A DNA stretch of 64,000 nt. Origin: Tupaia tana (Eukaryota > Chordata > Mammalia > Scandentia > Tupaiidae). This document shows, one piece after another, positions 55,860 to 64,000 of this stretch. Made by a program: the position numbers and the translations under genes. Under the pieces are notes generated by a model. It did not search any database. It was not told the origin of the DNA and worked only from the letters and a program-made list of their open reading frames with translations. The stretch spans positions 30,656,877 through 30,720,876 of the forward strand of contig JAKSZU010000016.1 of assembly GCA_026018925.1 (NCBI GenBank). The letters run 5' to 3'. Numbering within the stretch: the stretch's first letter is position 1; each line of letters starts with the position of its first letter.

Positions 55860-56145
55860 CCCTCAAATCAAGGATATTAAAATATACAACATTTTCAACA
55901 GAGAACTTTACATTCTTTTATCTGTTAAATTTTTCTTCTCTTTAACCCTCCTACCCACCATCTACCATCTATTCCCCTCCTTTACAGTCTCTAGTATCTA
56001 GACTTTGCCTCCCTACTATCATGTCTTCAGATCTTTCAATTTCTGAAATAGAGTACAGACATTTGGCATACATTGAGTGGGAATCTATAGTGTGTGTCTT
56101 TCAGAATCTAGCTTATTTCGCTTAGTATTGTCTTCTATATTAATT
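55860..56145 (-). mobile_element. L1 3'-end fragment, antisense
   Basis: acccaccatctaccatctattcccctcctttacagtctctagtatctagac and gtgtgtctttcagaatctagcttatttcgcttagtattg match, in order, the antisense L1 3' UTR and ORF2 end seen at 46990-47280. Confidence 0.7.
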
Positions 56146-56149
56146 TACA

Positions 56150-57004
56150 TTAAATAAATGATAATAGATCAAAGAATTAAATGTAAAACCTCAAACTATA
56201 AAATTAGTAGTAGAAAACTTAAAGGAAACTCTTGAAGATATTGGAGTCAGCAAAGATTTCTTAAATAAAACCACTAAAATGCAAACAATAATCCCCAAAA
56301 TAGACAAGTGGGATTATATAATATCAAGCTAAAAAGCTCTGTATAGAAAGGAAAAGACAGTCCTCGGGATGGGAGAAAATATTTGTAAATTATTACTCAG
56401 ACAAGGGATCAATAACAAGAATATATAGGGATCTCAAGTAGCTCACCAATTATCAAAAAAAAAAGCAAACTAATACTCCAATTAAAAAATGAGCAATGAA
56501 CTGCACAGACAACTCTCCAAGGATGGCATATGAGTAGTCAAAATGCATATGAAAAATACTCAATCTCCTTTATCATAAGACAAATGCAAATCAAAACTAC
56601 AGTGAGATACCATTTAACCCCAATCAGAATGGCTATGATAAATTAAAAAAAAAAAAAAAAAGAACAAGTGCAGATAAGACTGTGGTGAAAAGGGAGCTGT
56701 CCTACACAATTGGTGGAAATGTAAATTAGTACTGCCATTGTGGAAAACAAGATGGAGATTCATCAAAAACCTAAGAATAAAATTATCATACATCCCATTT
56801 ATACTACTCCTTGTTATTTATCGGAAGAGCAGGAAAATAGAGAGACACCTGCATGCTCATGCATTTTGTAGCATTATTTACAATTATTAAGACATAGAAC
56901 CAACCAAAATGCCTAAGAACTGATGACTGTATTAGAAAACTGTCACATATATACTATGGAATACTACTCAGCCACAGAAACAGAGAAACTCCATCATTTG
57001 ATTT
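56150..57004 (+). mobile_element. L1 ORF2 3' fragment, sense, decayed
   Basis: Starts near agatcaaagaattaaatgtaaaacctc and follows ORF2 in order: aataatccccaaaatagacaagtgggatt, gacaagggatcaataac, aaacgcatatgaaaaat-like, gagataccatttaaccccaatcagaatgg, then ..atggaatactactcagcc. Many stops. It is in opposite orientation to the L1 fragment just upstream. Confidence 0.8.
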
Positions 57005-58904
57005 ATTTACTTTTTGAACACAATTGATAAAATTTTTACATGACCTTCTGTTTCTGGGTCTTCTCACTCACAAAAGTTAGATAGTAAGTGTGACACAATC
57101 ATTTTTACACAAAAAATTTTATTTTCAAAATACAATAGCTTGCATGTAAAGCTAGGTCAACACATAAGTCTACAGAGTTTCTATATCTGTTTTAATTTAA
57201 AATGGTTTGAAAGAGATTGCATTTGGCTACAATATCTATATCTATAGTTCAGTGGTCAGTGAGTGATAGCATATTCTCTAAGACTGTCATTGTTAACCAA
57301 GAGTGATTTTTAAAACTCTCACATCCATATTTGAAAATTTGAGTTCTGACTCAAACCCTAAAACATATGTGTGTATCATTCCTTCATTGAGTTGCCGCAT
57401 TCATTGTATTTCAAATATTAGATTAAATTTATTAGTTGAAAGGAGAGCTTTTGCACTGTACTGTAAGCTAGAAAGGGACAGATGCTCTGAAAATTCAGTA
57501 CCTGGCTATCTCAATAGAGAAATTTTACTGTTATTGTGCATTGAAACTAAGCTACAAATATTTTTGTAAAAGATCTAAATTTTAAACATCTAAGGAAATT
57601 TATTTTCCTAGAAATTGTTTTTAACTATAAAACATCTCCTCCCCAAATAGCCCCATTATATTATGGGAAAAAAGAAAGTAAAGCATCTGTTTCTCTGTAT
57701 TATCTACTTGTGAATTTTCACCCTTAGTCAGTTTTACCCTATGCCAACATAAAAGCCACTGTGAACAAAGTATCCAGGCCCTTAGTCAAGACTATCTGAT
57801 ATAAATCACAGCAATGAAAACAAAAACAGAACTTTGATGTATTAAAAACATTGTAGTGGACATGAAGGTGTTATTTTTTGTTCACATTTTCAGAAAAGGG
57901 CAATATTATGCAATTCAGAATTTATTTCCCCCATTCTTTTTGCATTTTCAGCAAATGCATTAGCATTGTTTTTACATTGTCATTATCACTATTATCACTA
58001 CTTTACATCAAACAGTGGTGATTTATCTCGGAAAATGTGAAAAAATAAAAATAAGTCTATATTGAAGGCTTTTCATACCAGAAATGCTCAGTTACCTAGT
58101 TATGACTGACCTTGTTAAAAATCAGTGGTTGGTAAGATTCACTGTGTGACTTAATTATTTTGCTTAAGGGCACTTTCAGCAGGTGTCACATAAGATCTTT
58201 CCTGGGAATTATCATGTGGTCTAATACTGGTCATGCATAATCCTTAATCCAGTGAATCAGTCAGCTAAGCACTAGTGGAAGAAAAAAGAGCAAAAATTAG
58301 CACAAAACAAGATAAGGAGGAGTTGGAGAATATTGCTTTTCTTATAAGCATCTTAAAATTGTGTTTAGTTGTTTTTAAATTACCATAATACTTTAAATTA
58401 TGTTGTAAGTAATATTTCATATCTCATTCTGTTTCTCCTGTTTAGCAAAGCCATTTTGATGATTTTTTTGGCTCATTTCTATGTTAAATATTTTAGCAGT
58501 AATGGCTTTTTGATATCAGGGAGTCAGTAAGATGTAATGGAATTCTGCTAATAAGTCTCATAAAAGTATAAGAAACAGAACATAAATCAGACTTACATAC
58601 TTCATATATAAAAAGTTGAAATTTGGAATAATTAAGTATCTAACACAGTACGGCATGTGTGAAACATTAAAACCTTGACTCATACAGTAAAAAAAAAAAA
58701 CTCAACCCATATTGAGAGCTGTTTTTCCATTCTTAAATTAAACCACCATGTGTCTTCATTGACACATTGGACATCCTAACTTAGAAGTATAGTATATAGT
58801 CCTAATGAGAACCATTAGAATTATGACAAGTTCCTGGAGTTCTTTGAAATGTTGGGAGAAGTATTAAAAGGAGTACTATACCAGGAAAATTAAAAAGAGA
58901 TAAA
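57005..58904. other. no gene or repeat recognised over 1.9 kb
   Basis: Contains an 88-codon open frame (57303-57569) without a domain that I recognise. Short A-runs at 58690-58701. No exon structure visible. Confidence 0.45.
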
Positions 58905-59037
58905 CAGAAATAAGAGAACAAAAACAACCAAGAAAATGGTTAACAAAATGGCAATGAGTAGTCTGCAAATATCAATAATAACATTGAATGTTATGGATTA
59001 AATTATTCAATCAAAAGGCACAGAATGGCTGAATAGA

Positions 59038-59069
59038 TGATAATAATAATAATAATAATAATAATAATA
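59038..59069. repeat. (AAT)n microsatellite
   Basis: About ten ATA/AAT units interrupting the L1 endonuclease region. Confidence 0.95.
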
Positions 59070-59624
59070 GAAACCCTTTATTTACTTCCTACAAGAAATG
59101 TACCTCATGGATAAAGGCATACATAGACTAAAAGTGAAGAACTGGAAAAAAGGTATTTTATGCAAACAAAAACCAGAAAAGGGCAGAAGTTGCTATACTG
59201 ATATCAGACAAAATAGGCTTGACCACAAACACTCTGAGACAAAGAAGGACATATAGTACTGAAAAGGCTAATTCACAAAGAAGATATAATACTTTAAATA
59301 TCTATGCACCCAACTCAAAGCATCAGATACATGAAAGAAAGACTGTTAGATACAAAAGGATAGATAAATTATAACAAACTAATCATTTGGGATCTCAACA
59401 CCCCACAATCTCCTTTGGACAGATCATTTAGACAAAAAATGAGCAAAAAGATACAGGATCTAAACAATACCATTAATCGAACGGACTTGACAGAACCTGT
59501 AGAACTTTCTACCCAACAAGCACAAAATATACATTTTTCTCACCCCCACATAAAACCTTTTCAAAGAATGACCATATGATAGAGCATAAAACAAGCCTTT
59601 ACAAATTCAATGGCATAGAAATGA

Positions 59625-59699
59625 TTAGGTTGTCAGGAGAGTCTACGTATTTTTCTGTTTTCTATGCATATATGTGTCATGACTTTCCTGACAACCCAA
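59625..59699. mobile_element. palindromic mariner-type MITE, copy 3
   Basis: About 75 bp: TTAGGTTGTCAGGAGAGT at the left, ..ATGACTTTCCTGACAACCCAA at the right. TA follows at 59700-59701; the left flank is GA. It interrupts the sense L1, so it inserted after that L1. Confidence 0.83.
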
Positions 59700-59955
59700 T
59701 ATATCCAGCATCTTCTCCTGCCATATGGAATTAAACTGGAAATTAACTTTAGGAAAAAAAAACAAACTTGAAAATACACAAACATGTAGAAACTAAACAA
59801 CCTATTCCTGAATGACTTTACAACCACTGGATAAATTAAGACTGAAATCAAAATATTCATCAAAAACACAAGTTTCCATAACCTTTGGAACATAGCAAAA
59901 GCAGGGAAGTTCATAGCACTCAGTTCACGTTAAAAAAAAAAAAAAAGATGGAAAG

Positions 59956-60235
59956 GCCAGGGTTAGCAGATGCTGTAGCGGGTACTTCACTGAACTCCTG
60001 TGTGGCTGATTTGAGTCCCAGATCTGATGGCTTCAAACTCATGCCAGGAGCATGTGCCTCCATGCCCAAAATCCTGAGAAAAGAATAGAGGAGAAGGATT
60101 GCAGCATGGCCATGCCCCTTGGGGGGTGATTTATTGCTTTCTGTTTCTATGTCTCTCTGGTGAGTGCACACACCCTCTAACAGAAATCTCTCCAAAAAGA
60201 GAGAAAGAGAGATAGAGAAAGAAAGAAAAAACAAG
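59956..60235 (+). mobile_element. SINE-A copy within the L1
   Basis: Head ggccagggttagcagatgctgtagcgggtac, B-box region gatttgagtccc, body, and a tail with (GAGAAA)-type repeats (60200-60230). Confidence 0.85.
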
Positions 60236-61388
60236 ATGCAAAGGTAGCAAATATACAACCTTACAACCCACCTCAAAAACTGGAAAAACAACTCAAAAAA
60301 ATCCCAAAAAAGCCAGGGGAAAAGAAAATAAAGACTTGAGCAAAAAAATAATGAAATAGGGAATAAAAGAGCTATACAGAAAATAAATGAAAACTAAAGC
60401 TGGGTCTTTGAGAAGATAAGTAAAATTGATATTCCATTAGCTAGACTAATTAAGAAGAAGACAGAAAGGAACAAGGTAAATCAAGTCAGCAATAAAACAG
60501 GCAGTATTGCAACAGACGTAACAGAAATACAAAAGATCATTAGAGCACACTATGAATGACTGTACATCAACAAACAAGAAAACCTGGATAAGATGGACAA
60601 TTTCCTGGACACATATAATCTACCAAGACTGAATCAGGAAGGCATAGAAAACCTGAATAGACCAATAACAAACAATGAGATTGAATCAGTAATAAATAAC
60701 CTCCCCATTAAGAATACTCAATCAAATGGCTTCACTTCTGAATTCTACAAAAACCTTTGAAGAAGAGCTAACTTCTGTTCCACTCAAATTGTTTCTAAAG
60801 ATACAAAAGGAAGAAACCCTCCTAAATTTATTTTATTAGTCTACATCACCCTCATCCCTAAAACGAACAAGGACATAGCATAAAAAGGATAACTGCAGAT
60901 CGATATCTCTGATGAATATAGATGCAAAATTTTTCAACAAGATACTAGCAAATTGTATCCAATTACACATCAAAAAGATTATACACTATGACCTGGTAGG
61001 CTTTATTTCAGGGTTGTAGGGGTTCAACATACACAAAACCATAAATGTAGTATACCATATTAATAGAAAGATAAAAAGCATGTGATCACATCAATCAATG
61101 AATAAAAAGCATTTGATAAATATAGTACTCCTTCATGATTAAGACTCAGGAAATTCGGCATAAAAGGATCATTTCTCAACACAATAAAAGCCATATATGA
61201 AAAACTCATAGGTAACATCATACTGAATGGGGAAAACCTGAAAGGTTTTTCTACTAAAAACTGTAAGAACACAAGGCTGCCCACTTCCTTCATTCCTATA
61301 GTACTTGAAGTCCTAGCCAATGTAATTAAATAAGAGAATGAAGTAAAAGGCCTGCAAATAGAGAAAGAAGTAGTGAAATTACATGATT

Positions 61389-61391
61389 TTA

Positions 61392-61426
<35 letters not shown>

Positions 61427-61428
61427 GT

Positions 61429-61463
<35 letters not shown>
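61389..61463. repeat. (TA)n/(CA)n microsatellite at the RT active-site position
   Basis: AT and AC runs directly after the codons for ..EVVKLHDF.. (the position of the conserved FADD box in L1 ORF2) and before ..KPKRIHKKPK.-like sequence. See findings. Confidence 0.9.
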
Positions 61464-61671
61464 AAACCCAAAAGAATCCACAAAAAACCTAAAAGTGTTA
61501 ATACAATAAAGCAGCAGAATACAAAATCAACGTACAAAAATTAGTAGCATTTCTATACATAAATAATGAGCCGATGGAAGTAGAATTAAAGAAAGCAATA
61601 CCATTTACAACAGCCAGAAAAAGTGTAAGATAACTAGGAATAAACTTAACAGAAGAAGTCCAAAACCTGGG

Positions 61672-61835
61672 ACCAGCAGGTGGCATGGTGATTAGGGGCA
61701 CTGGACTTCCACATGGCCGATCACAGTTTGAGCCCCGGACCTGGTGGCTTGCTTTGTCACTTCCTCTCTCTCTCTCACTCTCACTCTGTCCCTCTCTGGT
61801 CAAATTAAAGTAAATAAAATAAAGTTAAATATAAT
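61672..61835 (+). mobile_element. SINE-C copy, sense
   Basis: Head gggaccagcaggtggcatggtgattaggggcactgg..ccacatggccgatcacagtttgagccccggacctggtggcttg, which equals the SINE-A head, then directly ctttgtcacttcctctctctctctc and ccctctctggtcaaattaaagtaaataaaata. The SINE-A body between ggcttg and the CT-rich tract is absent. Confidence 0.85.
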
Positions 61836-62780
61836 AATTCTTAAAAGAACAATTCTTCTTTCTTAAAAAAAAAAAGTCAAAGACCTATACAAGAAAAACT
61901 AAAAAAAGAAATTGAAAATGACACAAAAAACTGAAAAGACATCCAATATACCTAGATTGGAAGTTAATATAATGAAAATATCAATTCTCCCTGACTTTAT
62001 ATATTTAATGAAATCCCAATCAAATTACCAGAGATATTCTTTACAGATTTAGAAAAAACAATCATAGAATTTGTCTGGAGTCAGACAAAAGACCCAGTAT
62101 TACTACAGCAATACTGCACAAGAAAAGTGGAGTAAGAGGCATCTCACTCCCTGATGCCCTAATACATTATGAAGCTGTGGTAATCAAAACACCATAGAGT
62201 TGGCACAAAAACAGGTATGCAGACCAATGAGACAGAATAAAGACCCCAGAAATAAACCTACAAACATACAACCAACTGATTTTTGACAAAGGGCACCAGA
62301 CAATCCAGTGTAGGAAAAGAAAATCTCTTCAGCAAATGGTGCTGGAAAAACTGGTTATCTACCTGCAGAAAGATGAAAGTGGACCCCTATCTATCACCAC
62401 TAACAAAAATCAACTCAAAATGGTGGTAAAAATCTAAGCCTAAGACCTCAAATTACAAACCTACTGGTGTAAAACACAGGGGAAACTCTTGGAGACATCA
62501 GAATAGGCAGACTTCTCAAATAAGACTCCAAAAGCACAGGCAATAATCCTCAATAATAGACTGATAGGATAACATTAAGTTAAAAAGGTTCTGCCCAGCA
62601 AAAGAAACAATATTTAGAGTGAATCGACAACCCTCAGAATGGGAGAATATATTTGCAAACTATGCCTCAGATAAGGGACTGATAACCAGAATACATAGGG
62701 AACTCAAGCAGATTACCTTAAAAAAGAAAAAAAGAAAAAAAAAAAAAGGAAAGAAAAAACCAACCCAATTAAAACCAACT

Positions 62781-63164
62781 TAAAACTGATGATAAGTAAA
62801 AATATTACCTACCCATTAAAATATGGCATTGTTGAAGAAATAAAGTATTTTTGAAACCTTCGCTGTAAAAAGAAATTAGATAACAAGTGTAAAGCAAAGA
62901 CTGTGAAAGCATCAGTTTTAGTCAATGATAAGCAAAATAAAATCAAAACCTTCAAGGATTTCACAGTTTAATAGAAATATTAGAATAAAAGAAAATTGGT
63001 AACTATATTAGTTTATAATTCAAATAATCTAACTACACTTAAGGTTTATCATGTGTTTCATGAACAGAGGCTCTTAATTTTATTTAGTCTCATTTAAACC
63101 TATATGAATAATGTTTTATGTGCAGTGTTAATAAAATGCTTTCACTCTTTGATACCATTAAAAC
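62781..63164. other. no feature recognised
   Basis: AT-rich unique sequence. Confidence 0.4.
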
Positions 63165-63248
63165 AATGAACATACTAAAATTTACCTTTCAAAGTGTAAA
63201 ATTTACTCTTTTTAGTATAGTTACAATGCTTCTGAAACTTTACCACTA

Positions 63249-63500
63249 CTTTATTTTTTAAAGTTTATTTATCTCTTCTGAGAGAGAGGGAGAGAGACAG
63301 CTACTCTAGTAGAATTTCAATGCTGTGATCCAATCTCAGCCTTAAGTCAATCCTTGATCATGAGCAGGTGTGTGACTTACTCTCAGATAGGTTTCTAGAG
63401 TTGAAGTGGAAACAAGGGAACCATGGAATCCTGGGAACCTTGCCATGTAGGATTGCCTTATAGAGCATTTGTTTTACTGCTGTGCCACCATCTGGTCTCT
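63249..63500 (-). mobile_element. SINE-B copy in old L1
   Basis: ttttttaaagtttatttatctcttctgagagagagg, ..gggaaccttgccatgtaggattgccttatagagcatttg.., ..tgctgtgccaccatctggtctc. A good full-length member. Confidence 0.82.
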
Positions 63501-63694
63501 TCTGTAATTTCTTTTATAACCCAAAAAGAAATTACATATCTATCAACTGTCACTGGCCCTACTTTTATATTCATCCCTGTCCTTGAACGCAGCACTTACC
63601 TACTTTCTGTCTCTATAAATTGCCTGTTCTGCATATTTCATAATAATACTGCATGTAGCTGTGGACTTTTGATTCTTTATGTTGTTTGTTTTTG

Positions 63695-63935
63695 TTGTTG
63701 TTTTGCTTTTGCTATAGGGTGTGTGTACTTGCTAGAAAAGGGGAGAGATGGAGAGAGAGAGGGAAAGAGAAATAACCCCTGGGAGGATGGCCACACTGCA
63801 ATCGGTTCTCCTCCAGTTTTCTCTTGGGATTTGGGGCATGTATGCACACTCACCCAGCGTGATTTTCAAGCTGCCATATCTAGGTCTCTAAGCACTCAGC
63901 CAACCATGTGGAATCCAGCCACCTGCTTGCCTGTG
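63695..63935 (-). mobile_element. SINE-A copy in old L1
   Basis: ttgcttttgctatagggtgtgtgtacttgc, body (cctgggaggatggccacactgcaatcgg..), diverged head complement ending ..ccagccacctgcttgcctg. Confidence 0.82.
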
Positions 63936-64000
63936 CTTTGACATTTTAATTTAGCATAATATTTTCAAGGTTCAGCTATATTGTAGGGTATATCACTATT

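Larger units (their letters stand above)
58905..62780 (+). mobile_element. long degraded L1 ORF2 region, sense, with nested insertions
   Basis: Begins near acaaccaagaaaatggttaacaaaatggc (ORF2 start region) and follows ORF2 through the endonuclease part (agtctgcaaatatc.. to 59620), then linker (59880 on), reverse-transcriptase part (60540-61700) and post-RT part to about 62780, where it stops at the A-rich ..aaccaacccaattaaaa segment. The Cys-rich end and 3' UTR are missing. Nested: (AAT)n 59038-59069, MITE 59625-59699, SINE 59956-60235, microsatellite 61389-61463, SINE-C 61672-61835. Stops and frameshifts throughout; it cannot encode ORF2 protein. Confidence 0.85.
63165..64000 (-). mobile_element. 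old L1 (L1M type), antisense, cut by two SINEs
   Basis: catactaaaatttacctttcaaagtgtaaaatttac.., then after the first SINE atccctgtccttgaacgcagcacttacctactttctgtctctataaattgcctg, and after the second tagcataatattttcaaggttcagctatattg. It is the same segment as 52734-53075. Continues beyond the window. Confidence 0.62.

Noticed and set aside
61060..61464. 134-codon minus-strand open frame
   Set aside because: Antisense of the L1 reverse-transcriptase region plus a microsatellite.
63423..63941. 172-codon plus-strand open frame
   Set aside because: It crosses a SINE-B, old L1 and a SINE-A; the C-terminal third is the family-wide SINE translation seen in many other places.
1..64000. Identifying the host as colugo, tree shrew, hedgehog or rabbit from the SINEs
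   Set aside because: The head and body do not fit the SINE families I remember for these animals, so I leave the order open.

Overview
The window reads as a gene-poor, AT-rich stretch of a placental mammal genome. The evidence is L1 (LINE-1) sequence of several ages, MLT1-type MaLR LTRs, a Tigger-type DNA transposon with a second transposon inside it, MIR and L2 remnants, and a dense population of tRNA-derived SINEs. I see no host protein-coding gene, no spliced exon set, no tRNA or rRNA gene and no CRISPR array. The longest open frame (24880-25983) is the end of an L1 ORF2. Nearly all other open frames of 60-190 codons are translations of SINEs, L1 pieces or microsatellites. I cannot name the order or species: the SINE families do not match those I know well (Alu, B1/B2, CAN, VES, ERE, C-SINE, CHR, Tu, hedgehog or armadillo types).

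Layout. 1-8 kb: SINEs and MIR remnants in otherwise unrecognised DNA. 8.9-9.9 kb: a Tigger-like transposon split by a second DNA transposon. 10-17.8 kb: unrecognised DNA with a MaLR LTR near 13 kb, many microsatellites and SINEs. 18.2-19.7 kb: two arms of about 290 bp in inverted orientation, about 95% identical, around an 890 bp spacer. 21-23.4 kb: SINEs. 23.56-26.5 kb: a 1289 bp solo retroviral LTR with 6-bp target duplications, then a 5'-truncated L1 with a 15-bp target duplication, then a SINE whose own target duplication the L1 landed in. 27.1-38.1 kb: mostly degraded L1 in antisense orientation, cut up by SINEs. 39.5-42 kb: an LTR-like repeat and an old sense L1 3' end. 44.3-46.15 kb: a degraded mariner carrying three later insertions. 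46.6-49.7 kb: an MLT1 LTR split by an antisense L1 that is itself split by two SINEs. 50-58.9 kb: mostly unrecognised DNA with L2 and L1 remnants. 58.9-62.8 kb: a long degraded sense L1 with a MITE and two SINEs inside. 62.8-64 kb: unrecognised DNA and old L1 with two SINEs.

No genes work together here. The content is a stratified record of transposition: old L1M, MaLR, Tigger, MIR and L2 at the bottom, then mariner elements, then younger L1, SINE and ERV insertions that still have perfect target-site duplications. I name three SINE groups. SINE-A is about 250-275 bp with a tRNA-like head and a CT-rich tail. SINE-B is about 200-240 bp with a different head. SINE-C is about 160 bp and shares the SINE-A head but lacks most of its body. 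All boundaries come from reading by eye and may be off by roughly 5-20 bp; family names for old repeats are from memory of their consensus sequences.
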